64,000 bases of DNA from Adineta vaga (Eukaryota > Rotifera). The stretch lies in NCBI GenBank assembly GCA_021613535.1, contig CP075495.1, forward strand, positions 1,116,001-1,180,000, in the 5' to 3' direction. How positions within the stretch are numbered: position 1 is the first letter of the stretch; every line of letters starts with the position of its first letter. A program made the translations under genes and the position numbers. The notes beneath the pieces are model-generated. The model worked only from the letters and a program-made list of their open reading frames with translations. It did not search any database and was not told where the DNA came from. This document shows, in pieces, positions 33,819 to 45,421 of this stretch.

Positions 33819-34963
33819 GTGATAATATCTTGCATATTTTTGCTTGTTGTATTAGTAATCTTCGTACTTCTTGTTTCATTTTATTCTATCAATATTTATG
33901 GACCTCCAGAAACTCTTATTGAATTGATCGATTTTGGCCTGCAAGTCATTATAGATTATTTAACTTATTTACATTGGCATATTCAACGACGTGTACTTCA
34001 ACCTATACAATTGAACTTTGATAAAGATAATTATGAAATAGATGAAACTACAGATAATTATAATCTATCTGACTATGAACATCGATGTCCTCGTCATCGA
34101 TACACAATTCGGATTATTGAAAGAAATCCATTATTGATTTATATTGAACAATTTCTTACTCCAAATGAAATTCAACATATAATTGAATTAACGTAAGTAT
34201 AAAATAAACAATATTCTTATATTTTCATTTCATTGTATATTTCAGAGAACCGATCCTTCGACCATCAACTTTCTATGATGACGATGGTAAACCTGCATAC
34301 GGACAATATCGAACGTCAAGTTCAGCTACGATTAAACGTCATCGAACTTCGTTATAAAATGTATTGAACAACGCTTCGCTCAATTCCAAGGAAGTATCAA
34401 TATAGATCGTATTGAACCATTACAAGTTGTCAAATATACACCTGAACAACAGGTAGGTCACAATTTATAATGTGTTTTTTTCTAACATCCATTCAAAAAC
34501 ATATGTTTTTGAATGGACAAAGTAAGTACAACAGGAGTGTACCAATAAGGATTTAAATGTCTATAGCGATATCGGTCTACTGTCATATTCATTATTTCAG
34601 TTTAAAGCTCATTATGATTGGTTTTCACAAACAGATTTAACTAAAAATGGTGGTCAACGAATATCGACATTTTTTACATATCTTCAAGCGAACTGTACAC
34701 TTGGTGAAACAGAATTTCTCGATATACCATTCAATTTACTATTACATGAACGATTTTGTGATATTTTAATCTGTGATAGAAAATCATTGGAATCAGGTAT
34801 TCGATTTCGTCCCATTGTTGGTAATAGTGTCTTTTGGTTTAATGTTGATGAACAAGGAACAGTTGATTATTTGACATATCATGCAGGTCGTCCACCGGGT
34901 GAAAATGGTCACAAAATCGGATTGAATACTTGGACACATGAAGATATTTTTACTCCATCATAA
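33819..34963 (+). pseudogene. prolyl 4-hydroxylase-like dioxygenase with a frameshift
   Basis: Exons about 33819-34192, 34246-34452 and 34601-34963. The N-terminus has a membrane anchor (CIFLLVVLVIFVLLV). The catalytic part is a 2-oxoglutarate/Fe(II) P4H domain: HYDWF supplies the HxD metal ligands, YHAGRPP the distal His and NGHK the Lys that binds 2-oxoglutarate. Around 34349-34352 one base is missing: the frame goes from RHRTS into a TAA stop at 34354-34356, while the continuation IKCIEQRFAQFQG is open one frame over. Exon 2 is 207 nt where the phases of its neighbours require 208. No in-frame ATG is visible at the 5' end. Either a recent pseudogene or a sequence error. Confidence 0.72.
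34488..34517. repeat. perfect 30-bp palindrome in an intron
   Basis: Left arm TCCATTCAAAAACAT (34488-34502) is followed directly by its exact reverse complement (34503-34517), with no spacer. It lies in the 148-nt intron between the last two hydroxylase exons, an intron more than twice the usual length here. Confidence 0.95.
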
Positions 34964-35023
34964 AATACATTAACTATCACGATTTTATCCTTCGTTATCT
35001 ATACTACAATTTATTGTTTGCAT

Positions 35024-35043
35024 GAATAAATAAATAAATAAAT
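35024..35043 (+). repeat. AATA microsatellite, also tandem AATAAA signals
   Basis: Five AATA units about 60 nt after the hydroxylase stop codon; they contain overlapping AATAAA motifs that could serve as poly(A) signals. Confidence 0.75.
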
Positions 35044-35234
35044 TTTATTTCGAATCTATTCCATGAAACAATATATTTTCTCTTTACAAATAAATATTAG
35101 AACTTGTAATACAAACAAGTGTAATTCTTTCTCTACATAGTTACTGTTTATAACAACGATATTTTGGTTTTTAAAAATCTAAGTATAATGAACTATTAAA
35201 TAGTATTGTATTCCATACAGAATTAGAGAAAGTT

Positions 35235-36104
35235 CTATTCAATTGAGTTTTTCATTTGAATAAAAATCAAATATTCTTCTAATTGTCTTAAAAACGATAA
35301 ATTTGGTTTTATCACATCACGTTTCGATTTAACATAATTAAAAGCATCATTCACAGTATGAAAATTACCATTCGATGATAATAAATAAGCAATGATTATA
35401 CTAGCTGATCTACTAACACCTTGATCACAATGAACTAAAACCGTTCCATGTTCATCATTAATACTTTTCGATATCCATTGAACAGCTAGAGGAAATATTT
35501 CTAATAGATTCGATGACAAACTATCTGAAATTTGCCAATGTATCGTTTTAATATTATCTATTTCAATTTTTCGTACAGAATAATCACTAAAACTTATAAC
35601 ATGAGTAATATTTAATAAGGTTAAAATACGTTCATTGCGACACATTGATGAACCAAGATATAAATCCGATGTTATACAAGATGGCCATACTAATTGAAAA
35701 GATTCATCGTAATAAATATTATCACTACATAAAAATGGATAATGTAATTGAAAATTTTCAAATCCATTAATTAAAATATAAATTTGTTTTAATGATTTTG
35801 AGTTTAATTGTAAATATTTACATAACATAGTTAAAATATTTGATTCAAGTTCATCATTGTTTTCACTCTTATATATAAGAACAACTGATGGATGTTCAGC
35901 TTTACCATAATCATCATCGATTTTTTGTTCTATATTGATGATTGAATCGATTGAAATGTTAGTAGATGGATGCATATTATGAGCACGACAAATATGACTT
36001 TTTATATAATTATTTGGACAACGAATATCATAGATTCGATGATCCCAATATAATTTATTGTAAAAATCTTCTGCTGAGATATTAGATGATGAGATTTTCG
36101 ACAT
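35235..36104 (-). CDS. rhodanese-like plus dual-specificity phosphatase (MKP-like)
   Basis: Single exon, 289 aa from the Met at 36104 (an upstream in-frame Met at 36149 is also possible). The N-terminal half resembles the rhodanese/CH2 domain of MAP-kinase phosphatases (IYDIRCPNNYIKSHI, AHNM). The C-terminal half is a dual-specificity phosphatase: LYLGSS, then the general-acid loop around ISDSLSSN, and the active-site loop VHCDQGVSRSAS with catalytic Cys and Arg. It probably dephosphorylates a MAP kinase-type substrate, but the kinase-interaction motif is not obvious. Confidence 0.85.
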   Translation of the reverse strand: MSKISSSNISAEDFYNKLYWDHRIYDIRCPNNYIKSHICRAHNMHPSTNISIDSIINIEQKIDDDYGKAEHPSVVLIYKSENNDELESNILTMLCKYLQLNSKSLKQIYILINGFENFQLHYPFLCSDNIYYDESFQLVWPSCITSDLYLGSSMCRNERILTLLNITHVISFSDYSVRKIEIDNIKTIHWQISDSLSSNLLEIFPLAVQWISKSINDEHGTVLVHCDQGVSRSASIIIAYLLSSNGNFHTVNDAFNYVKSKRDVIKPNLSFLRQLEEYLIFIQMKNSIE

Positions 36105-36239
36105 GAAATTCAAAAGAGAAATGACGAAGTGCAAGAAAGAATGACTCAATCATCGGTAAAGGTATTCTGAGAAATAGAGGTCGTTATATAACAATGAAAA
36201 TATATATAGATAGATAGTAAATTTAATGAATGGATATGC

Positions 36240-37130
36240 TTATTTCATTTCGAATATATGTAAGTTTGAATTATAAAAAAATAAAGAAATAATGTTATTA
36301 TTAAAGAGAATTGATTTTCCATTGGATTTTGTTTGTATACAACAATTTTGATCAGGTATAGGTGATCGAATTTCATCTGTAAACGATTTGTAAACTTTTC
36401 TATAATATAATGGTTGTGGTCCACGATAACTTTCAAAAAATAAATCATGACGAAATGAATTAAATTCATAATCTAATATTAAAATAGGTTCTTTAAAAAT
36501 AGTCCAAATAACATGTTCTGTACAAGGTGGAGTTGTTAATGAACCTTCATATCTCCAAAATTCATTTAATTTATTTCCCATTAAAGAAGTTAAAGATAAT
36601 GTAATACTCATTGAATCATTTTCTTGTGTTAATTTTTGTGCCATATCAAAATATCTCTTCCATTCAAGTGTTTCTTTTACACTATAAGAATTACGTTTAT
36701 CAATCGATCGAATATTTCGACTTAAACTACTTTCCATTAGAAAACTCAAAACAGCTCTTGTATTCGTTACTTTATTCATATAGACGAAATGACTTTCTCC
36801 ACTAGATTTAGCACCATTACTAAAATAGAACAAAAGAAAAAATATGATTTGGTCCCCAATGTAAATGAAAACTATCAAAATAGAATGTTCCATTTAAATC
36901 ACCACCATTAATAGCTAATTGTGTATTATCTGTATTAGCGCTTATGGTATGACCATTATGTTTAATCACAAAATTTAGTTCTTCAACATGTTCATCTGTA
37001 AAACTAAATGTATCAAATGATTTGTACTCTGTACATGCTGTTTTGATATTTATAGGTGATTGACGTTGTCCATTACAAATAGGAAATCATTCATTCCAAA
37101 CATCAGGCTCATGAGAATTTCTTTTTATTT
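36240..37130 (-). pseudogene. broken alpha-carbonic anhydrase
   Basis: Read on the minus strand. The first block (about 37130-36850) has NGQRQSPINI and FHLHWG, giving two zinc-binding histidines, but is interrupted by a TGA at 37089-37087 where the family has Trp after WNE. The second block (36819-36240) continues with SGESHFVYMN (third zinc His), SLTTPPCTEHVIW and a hydrophobic tail. Between the blocks no GT donor exists; reading straight through changes frame and meets a stop. The signal peptide and first exon are not visible. Two independent lesions suggest a pseudogene of a secreted or membrane carbonic anhydrase. Confidence 0.75.
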
Positions 37131-37271
37131 CTATTTCAATTCTTTTCTAATCTATAGGTTAACTATATCATATCACATGTAAAGTTTAAAGTTATCGATA
37201 GACAAATATAAATGTACATTTCTTCAAATATATATTTCACAAAAATTTATAATAACAAAAAAAGAAAAACT

Positions 37272-39938
37272 TTATTCAATTCTGTTATTTTCTGATAAAA
37301 ACATATTTGAAGATTCAATTGTTAAAATTTCATTAATTTCATCTACAATTTGTTCGGTTTTGGATTGTAAAGATGTTTGACTATCAGATGAATGTTGATC
37401 ATCTTCATCAATAGAAGCCAATGGTTGATTCGGTAGAATAATTTGATTTTGATCATTAAAATTAACGATTGAATGACGTTTTTGAGCATGACGATAATTT
37501 TCCAATTGATTTTCTTTACTAATCTTATCTAAATGTCCTGAATAAGGTTTAGCAGAAGTTGAAGTCAGTTGTACGGAAATATCACGAACAGCACGAAATT
37601 GTCCACAATTATTTAAATGTTCATTTTCTAATCGAAAATAATTCCATAGAAATCTTCGAATTAATTCAATAATAGCAAAAACAAAACCGATAATATCAGA
37701 ATATTCTCCCATTTCTGTATCGAAATAAACAAATATATTAATTATCCAAATATAACGAAAAATAATATTTTCAATAATAACACAATAATAAATCAATTTT
37801 GATGGATAAACAATTTGTTCACGTAAAAATTGATTTTCACCCGCATTTTTATCAAAAAATCCCCAATCCATTTTTAAATCCCAAAGAAGTTTATAGGTCG
37901 AACCAATCAAAGCTGTTATTGACCATAAATATAAATATGGATTCGATTTTTTATTATTTTTATAATAACGATCATTCGATCGACGAATAGCATTCGTTAT
38001 AGAAACAGCAAATCCACTTGCATATTTCCCTGCATTTACTAAATGAGGAAATTTTTGTTTCGTATCACGATAACGTCGAAGACATTGAGCGAAACGAAAC
38101 CATGATGGAAGAATAATTAGAATTGTTTGAATTAAAAATTGTGACCAACCACTACATAAGGCACCACGTTGAATATTTGTCTTACTCCAATTTGTATCAT
38201 ATATATAGAAACAAATGAAATATTCTATATCGAAAAAGAGTAATTCCAATGATATTAATTGATCACCTAACCAAAAACTAGCGAAATCAACATGATAAAA
38301 TGGAGCACAAATCACTTGACGAAGTTTTTTCAATAACCAAAATCGAGCTTTATGATAAAAAGTTCGACTAGGATTGAGAAAGAATATGAGTAAGAATAGA
38401 GTAAAAACTAATGGTTGAATAAATGGTTGATATTCGTAATAGGATGCAATAAAAAAGGCAATAAAACTAAGAAACCAACATGACATTAAAAGTGTTCCAA
38501 TTTCTAAAAGTTTCTGATATGTTAAATGACTTCTCGGGTCAAATTCAAAAATTAATACATGATTTACACCAGCATGTGACCAACCATATACATTTAATCC
38601 AACAAAACAAATATGAAGAATAATCAAAAACAATGGACGATAAACATGAAATGTCGATCGCCATAAAACTTCTTTACCTGTGATAGTTTTACGAAAAGCA
38701 AAGCCAAGAATCAATAATAATGGACATAGAAGACAAAGCATACCTATAAAATATATTAAGCAAATATATGTATAGTTCTTTTGACTTTTTGAGGAAAAAG
38801 AATCTATCTAACCAATAAATAAACCAAGACGAAAAGTAACAATTCGTGGTTGTTTTTCTTCAAGTGGTGGAACACGTAAACGTTGCATAGCTTTTGTTCT
38901 ATTTCCATGTTCAAGCTTATCAATATACATTGTTTCAACATCGTGAATTAATTGATCAATACCTTTTGATTGATGAAATAATGCTATATCAATATGATTG
39001 ATTCTAGAATTTGTTTTGATGAAAAAAGACTTCTAAAAGAATAGGTGTTTTTCTTCTTACCTCCATTGTTCTCCACGATTTGTTTGAAATAATTTATCAT
39101 GTTTTTTCAATATCTTTCGAAAGCCTTGAAAATTTAATGTTTGATAATTCTTTAATAAAATTAACATTAAATAAAATTCACTAAGAGCTAATTTTAAATC
39201 ATTGATTTTCATATGTAATGTCCGATCTTTATGTTTTTTTGTTGATAGAGACGAATATTTATTGATACTACCATTTTCTTCCAATGGAAAGATTTTTGAA
39301 GAATTTGAATGTGGATGGCGACGATGTTCTTCAGTATATTTTACTTCAACCTTTAAAGGTTCAAATCGTCTCAATGCTCTGAAGAAAACGAAACTCAAGA
39401 AATGACTGAGTTATCGAAAAAATTGTCACTATTGCTCAGACCATCCCTGAGGGGAGATACAGAGAATCTTTAGAAAAAAAACTTAAAAATTCATTGAAAA
39501 ACAAGTGATTAGAAATCGTGCTCATCGAAAAGATTTTTCATGATAATTTTGATGTGCAAACATTCCAGCATTACTCATCTCTCTCGGATGATATCCAAAG
39601 TTTCCGCATTTATTTTTGTTTAAATTCAAAAAGAATACATACTCGGCTAATTTTTCAGCAAAGAACGTATTAATTTTTGACAATTCCGTACTACAATACT
39701 GATAAAACCGAAAAGAGATTTGATATGAAATATATACATTTCTAAACAACAATACCTTAAAAAATGCTTCATCAGCTTGTAGATAATACAATTGCCGTGC
39801 TAAATCATTACTTGGATCTGATAAATGTTGTGTATTGGCTACATATGCAGATAACATATCTTTCATTTGATCATATTCAATATATTGTGAATACCATTCA
39901 GGTGTTAAATGTGTCCATAAATGTTCACCAAACTTCAT
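37272..39938 (-). CDS. XPR1: XPR1-family phosphate exporter (SPX-EXS)
   Basis: Five exons: 39938-39756, 39698-39643, 39378-39061, 39003-38813, 38743-37272, 739 aa, all junctions in phase with introns of about 55-70 nt. The SPX domain starts [15 protein letters not shown] and ends in the helix around [17 protein letters not shown]. It binds inositol pyrophosphates and senses phosphate. The last exon carries the membrane helices and the EXS domain ([22 protein letters not shown], then the SIT-type [26 protein letters not shown] region split across helices, and [19 protein letters not shown]). The tail is Ser/Gln-rich and hydrophilic. Exports phosphate across the plasma membrane. Confidence 0.93.
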
Positions 39939-40362
39939 TGTAATACAACTTAAATCGATTATGATAAGTATGTACAATGTTATTTTGATGATATCTTGTA
40001 AGTATAATAAAGAGAAGCATTTCGATCTATTTATCTATATATATATATATACATACATATATTATCATAAAACCATAAACTTCAATGTGCTTACGCACGC
40101 GTCTATAAAACTAAACGAATATACTGGCGTATATCCAACAAAAATATTTTGTTCTTTAAAAACAAAATCTTCATTATTTATGAGTGTATTTGATAAGTAA
40201 GATTTGACGTAGGTAGAATGTTGTTCATGACAATTTCAAGTTTCAAATCTATAACACAACTAGAGAATGTACTTTCAATCACTATTGAAATCATAATTTA
40301 TTGAAGAATAATTCACAATCAATTATTATATCAATGAAAAAAAGATTTCATATAAAATCTAA
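39939..40362. other. intergenic; short TA repeat
   Basis: Upstream region of XPR1 with an AT microsatellite near 40034-40051. Nothing else seen. Confidence 0.5.
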
Positions 40363-40993
40363 TCAAGCATCAACTGTAAAAATTGTTCGATAAATTAAAG
40401 TAAGATGATTGTTTTCAACAAATTTTGACATAGGAAATTTTCGACGTTCAGGAATTGAATCAAATTTCTTTTCTTCTTTAACTTGTTCATCAGATTGATA
40501 TATCAAGAATATATACCGATGTCTTCCTGTTCCAGGTCGTGGTCCAGGACCCGTATATGCACCTAAAAGATTTCATTTAATCAAACTCTCGTCATATTAT
40601 TGAATATTTACTCACAAATATGTTGTCCATCTTTGCCATCATTTTGTTTAAAATTGGCTAAAATCCAATGAATGAAAGGACCTGTTATTGGATTCTCAGC
40701 TGATGGTGCATCAGGATCAATCATAATCTTAAATTGATTGATCAAAAAAGAAAAAATAATTATTCAAACAAAAATAATAAACAAACCAATGTTAAATATT
40801 TATTCTTATCAAATTGTTGTTTAACATTAATAATAGGTTGTTGTTGTGTTTGTTCTTTTGTTAATTGATTTTGTCCATTAATTTTTTCATTTTCATAACT
40901 TATTTCAAATTGTTCATTATCATTTGTTGAAATATCATTTAATAAGTCTATTAAATATCCAACATCGGAACTTATTTCTTCACTCATTTTCAT
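40363..40993 (-). CDS. phosphatidylethanolamine-binding protein (PEBP/RKIP family)
   Basis: Three exons: 40993-40787, 40727-40616, 40562-40363, giving 172 aa. The two PEBP ligand-pocket signatures are present: MIDPDAPSAENP with GPFIHW, and YTGPGPRPGTGRHRYIFLIYQ. The N-terminal part is shorter than usual and Gln-rich, so the first beta strands are degenerate. PEBP proteins bind anionic phospholipids and in animals modulate Raf kinase signalling. Start at the first of two Met codons (40993; alternative 40987). Confidence 0.88.
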
Positions 40994-41220
40994 ATATTTT
41001 ATCTTCTATCGTTAAATACGCGCTTTCGTTTTTGATAACGTTTAAAACAAAGATTCTTTATCATCGATAAAACAACAAGAAGATAAAGATATTCTATATC
41101 ATACGGGCATGTTAACTAAAGAAAAATCAGGTTTTTATTTAATCGAAAAATTACATCAAAGAAAATAAATAATCGATTTTCTAAAATAATAAATAAATAT
41201 TTAAGAATTGTTGTTTAATT

Positions 41221-41823
41221 TTATCCCCGATGAATTTTTTTATTACTATGATCTCTAGCTGCGACACCAAGAAAATAAAGTGTATCTGGATATTTATCAG
41301 ATAAAACTTGTAAATCATATTTATTTCTCCAGAATAATGAAGAAACTCGTTTTCGAAATTTAGCCAAAACAGTTCCTAATGGTTCTTCAATAAATTCTGT
41401 ATTTAATGATGCTGCTTTACCTTCCATTATAATTCGATTTTCATTCCATATAATTGTAAATTTATTTCCAACTAATTTATAATTTTGTTCAATAGTTGCA
41501 TTAGACCATTGATTTCGTTGTTCATTAACAAGAATACTAACTGTTGCTTTATACATTGCAGCTGTAAATTTAGCTTTTAATCGAGCAAGAAGTTTTTTCG
41601 ATGGAAGCGCATAGATTCGAACATCATGAGTTGCACCAAATTTAGATTCCATACGATATTGACGAACTTTACCATTGGAATCATAAACAGAGAATTCTCC
41701 ACCTTTAAGACCACTAATAAAATCTTTTTTTATTAGATATGTTCGATTTGTACCAAATGTATGAACAGGTATTAATAAATTCAATAAGAATAGAATAAAT
41801 GAGAGTAATATAATTTTTAACAT
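41221..41823 (-). CDS. secreted LURP-one-related / tubby-like fold protein
   Basis: Single exon, 200 aa. Signal peptide MLKIILLSFILFLLNLLIPVHT. The remainder resembles the LOR (DUF567) domain, a tubby-like beta barrel: YLIKKDFISGLKGGEFSVYD, NGKVRQYRMESKFG, then IYALPSKKLLARLK and a final SDKYPDTLYFLGVAARD where the fold's central helix lies. Related animal proteins (phospholipid scramblase fold) sit at membranes; a secreted version is unusual. Function unknown. Confidence 0.66.
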   Translation of the reverse strand: MLKIILLSFILFLLNLLIPVHTFGTNRTYLIKKDFISGLKGGEFSVYDSNGKVRQYRMESKFGATHDVRIYALPSKKLLARLKAKFTAAMYKATVSILVNEQRNQWSNATIEQNYKLVGNKFTIIWNENRIIMEGKAASLNTEFIEEPLGTVLAKFRKRVSSLFWRNKYDLQVLSDKYPDTLYFLGVAARDHSNKKIHRG

Positions 41824-42550
41824 GATTTCAATATTTAGAAGAAAGACTTATTTTATTTCGTTGTTCTTTCTTTTGTATACATATATATATAGGATTCATT
41901 TTCGATCTTAAAGTTCATATTTAACTTATTCTTATCTTAATTAAGAAAAAAGAAAAGATGATAGATTTACAAATAAATCTATATCATATTTCATTTTCTT
42001 ATTGATGTTAATACTCGTATTTTTAAACACAAAAAAAAAGACCTTGAAATTATCTATCTTCATTATATTTGTACCGGTATTACTTAAATAATCCATTGAT
42101 AAAACACTCTAAATAAATCTGTTTATTCTCTTGTTTATCACCAAAGATTTCTTATATTCTAGATGAGAAATAAGTGTACAAAGAAGAGTAATTGTTCATA
42201 ATTTCAGCAATCGGCAACTCCGTGACAATCATCAGAGTTACAGGTTGTGCCAGTGCAAATTTAGAATACGACTATGTGACCTCCCTTCAATTCCGCCAAA
42301 GTTATTCATTACTTTTCCAAATCCTATTGATACTTTATGGTTATTCTTGAGAAATAATAGAGATATTTAACAACTCAAACCAATCAGAATAAAAATATTT
42401 TAATCATGTTATTCTAATGGTTTCTGATATTTAATTATTCCTTTCTTTCTATTTCTATGACACATTTTTTATTTATATACGAAACACATTGAAAATAGAA
42501 CAATAGAATAATGAATGTTTTATAATTTCTTGAATTATTTAATACAAATG
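41824..42550. other. intergenic, nothing recognised
   Basis: AT-rich. The stretch 42210-42300 is a little richer in G and C but holds no open frame. Confidence 0.5.
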
Positions 42551-43498
42551 TTAAGTATTATTTGAAGGTTTTATTGCAACGATTCTATTTACACGAAAAC
42601 AATTCATTTTGAGACATAAATATTTTGCTTGTTGTCGATATGATGATGATGATATATAATAAATAAATGATGAAAATGAATGCGAAAAATAATAGAATAT
42701 ACTAACAATATTAAGAATAACTGATTCAATTTCTGTTTGATATAAAGATTTACTTTGATAAGATGTCAATGTTAAATACATAGAAAAAAATCCATATGGA
42801 ATTGTTTGAATTATAATAGATATTGTTTGATATCGAATCATTGATGTTAAATTTCTCTGAGCTTTTTCACGACGATGATGAATTCTTAATAAACTTAAAT
42901 TATTATAGACTAATATTCCAATAATAATTATAAATATAACAGGAATTAATGCCGCAATAATAGGTTGATGTACAAAAGAAAAATATTTATTAAATTCATA
43001 ATTTGCAAAAACATTACAAAGAAATGTTTCATTTCCATTTTTAACATGTTGAGCTAGAACATAAAATGGTATATTATAAATAAACCAAAATAGAATAATA
43101 CATAAGATTGCAATTTTTGTTCGTTTTAATTCACTTAAACGACGATATTTTTGTTTTGAACTTGATAAAAAGAATTGATCACACCAAGCATAACATGTAC
43201 ATGTTAATGATATTAATGAACTTGCTTGTCCAAGATAAGTTCTTGTTTTACACCAAATAAGATTTGTACGTGTTGGATCAATATTAAATCCAACAGCAAG
43301 TGTACGTGTTAATAAACCATCGATTAAATAAATTAAACTGAATAATGAAGATGTAAAAAGTAAAAATGTTGATGGACTATTCGTTTGACTTGTATAAAAT
43401 ATGATTGTATTAAGAATATTTCCAAAAACTCCACAAATAAAGAAAACTATTCCAACTGAACGTACAAATGGAATTGTAATAGTTGTCTGAAGAGACAT
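42551..43498 (-). CDS. rhodopsin-like GPCR (lineage-type), 315 aa
   Basis: Single exon with seven hydrophobic helices. Helix 1 has GNILNTIIF. The loop before helix 3 has the disulfide cysteine (WCKTRTYLG). At the end of helix 3 the usual DRY is replaced by CDQFF. Helix 6 begins after RYQTISIIIQTIPYG. Helix 7 ends SFIYYISSSSYRQQ, without NPxxY. The short cytosolic tail has three Cys. It resembles the large rotifer group annotated as FMRFamide-receptor-like. Ligand unknown. Its 5' end faces that of the next receptor, 0.86 kb away. Confidence 0.85.
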   Translation of the reverse strand: MSLQTTITIPFVRSVGIVFFICGVFGNILNTIIFYTSQTNSPSTFLLFTSSLFSLIYLIDGLLTRTLAVGFNIDPTRTNLIWCKTRTYLGQASSLISLTCTCYAWCDQFFLSSSKQKYRRLSELKRTKIAILCIILFWFIYNIPFYVLAQHVKNGNETFLCNVFANYEFNKYFSFVHQPIIAALIPVIFIIIIGILVYNNLSLLRIHHRREKAQRNLTSMIRYQTISIIIQTIPYGFFSMYLTLTSYQSKSLYQTEIESVILNIVSIFYYFSHSFSSFIYYISSSSYRQQAKYLCLKMNCFRVNRIVAIKPSNNT

Positions 43499-44359
43499 TA
43501 TTTTGCTTCTAACTGAAAATTTTAATAATGAAGTATTCCTTCCATTTTATAGAACTATATAACCATTTTATAGTTTGAAATAAGCTTGATTAATAAGAAG
43601 TAACTATGTCTAGAGATCTGTTCTTGTTTTTCCTTCTCATTAAAATAATTATCAAAATAAATTTTTCTGAAATGAAAAGATTATCATTGAAATGTACATG
43701 CATCTTCAACTATTTCAAAGACAAGATGAATTCATTTATTGTGTACTCAATATGAACCTTTGAGTTAAATTGTAATTATATAGAAGCATCTGGGAGTACT
43801 ATTACATCCACTACATTATTATTTAGACAATGTATCAAAGATGAGATTTAACATTTTTCATATCGTGCAACGAAAAAAGTGATTATCTTCTAACAGTAAT
43901 TTATTAAAGTAAGGATGACAAAAAACAAGTTTCTATGAAAGAAATAAGATTAAAGAAGACGTAGACTTTTAATTATGGTTGAACTTATTAAAAAATATTG
44001 TATATGCCGGAATCGTTATCATCATGCGTGTTACTTGAATTACATATTGAAAAATCCTGTTCTAATTGAATAGACTTCCTAATGTGCGTGTACAGATATT
44101 TTTTGTAAAAGATTGTTTAGAAATATTTTCATCTTCGTATATCAATATGATGAATGTTTTCTCTTTCAAGCAATTTTTGTTGCTTCAATGTTATTTAATC
44201 TTTCATTTGTAAGAATTATTATTAATTCATCTATGATTTTTACGAGTTTATTGTTTTAATAATGTATTGTATGATGACTTAAAAAAGAACATTCATCTAA
44301 AATCATATAAATATGTTCGTAAAATACAAAACTTTTATATAGTTTTTACCATAAAGAAA
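43499..44359. other. shared upstream region of two divergent GPCR genes
   Basis: No genes or repeats recognised. It must contain the promoters of both receptors. Confidence 0.5.
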
Positions 44360-45421
44360 ATGTCTTCGTCATCATCATCTATAATTTTATCCTATCAATA
44401 CTATACAAAACAAATCTATGTATATTTTGGACTTATCTTAATCATTAGTGGTATTATTGGTGAATTATTAAATTTAATTATATTTCAAACATTAAAAATA
44501 TTTCGACAAAGTCAAAATGTATTTTATTTACGAATAATGTCATTATCAAATCTAGGTCAAATTCTCGTAGCTGTTTTATTTCGAACACTTAGTTATGGTT
44601 TTCAAATTAATTTATTACGTTATTCATGGATCTGTAAAGTTCGTGAATATTTCGTACATTTCTTTGCATTAATATCATTAACAAGTATTTGTTTGGCAAC
44701 TATTGATCAATATTTTTCATTAACTCGAATTCATTTAAGTCAAATGAAATATTCACATCGTAATATTATTCTTACAATTATTATTTGGTTACTTCATAAT
44801 ATTCCATTTTTAATCTATTGTGAGATTTCATCAGGTTCTTGTCGAAATTTAAATACAACATTTAGTACTTATGCTAATTATTTTATTTGGCCAGTATTAC
44901 TTGGTTGTTTACCAGTTGTTATTATGTTAGTTTTTGCAATTTTATCATATATTAATGTACGCAGAATATCGAAAAGTCAAATTAATATTACACGATTAAG
45001 TCATGAACGTCAAATAACTGCTATGGTACTTGTTTATGTCGTATTTATAATTATTCTTAGTTTACCATGTATAATATATACGATTTATTCACTTAATCCA
45101 GGTTATATTGATGCTGAGATTACGGCAAGAAATCGTCTTATTTATGGAATTTTATCATTTTTATATTACGAAAGTTATGCCGTAAGAAAATTTCTTATAA
45201 AATATATTTGAACGAAAAAAAAGATTATATTGAAATTCTTTTAGTGCTCATTTTATATTTATTGTTGTGTATCAAAACGATTTCGAAAACAATTATTTTA
45301 TGTTCTTTTTGAAGTACATTTAAAACAATGGAAAAAAATGTTTGGTCAATTACAAAATAATCAAATTGGAATCGAACAACCACTTCAAACAATTCAGCAA
45401 TATACATCTACACATCAATGA
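44360..45421 (+). CDS. rhodopsin-like GPCR (lineage-type), 333 aa
   Basis: Two exons: 44360-45181 and 45245-45421. Without the 63-nt intron the frame would stop inside helix 7; splicing gives YYESYACSFYIYCCVSKRFRKQL, completing helix 7 and the basic tail. Helix 1 has GELLNLIIF, helix 3 ends ATIDQYFSL (DQY in place of DRY), and the pre-helix-3 cysteine is in WICKVREYF. Start at the Met of MSSSSSS because no earlier ATG is in frame. Paralogous to the receptors at 42551 and 55359, but the only one with this intron. Confidence 0.82.

Noticed and set aside
36240-36893. Carbonic anhydrase starting at the Met near 36893
   Set aside because: That Met is in a different frame from the zinc-binding FHLHWG segment, which is clearly carbonic anhydrase; the open frame is an accident of the lost splice donor.
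39006-39060. A 28-nt intron in the XPR1 gene ending at 39033
   Set aside because: It is too short and breaks the frame. Using the acceptor at 39004-39005 gives a normal-size (57-nt) intron and the expected SPX sequence.
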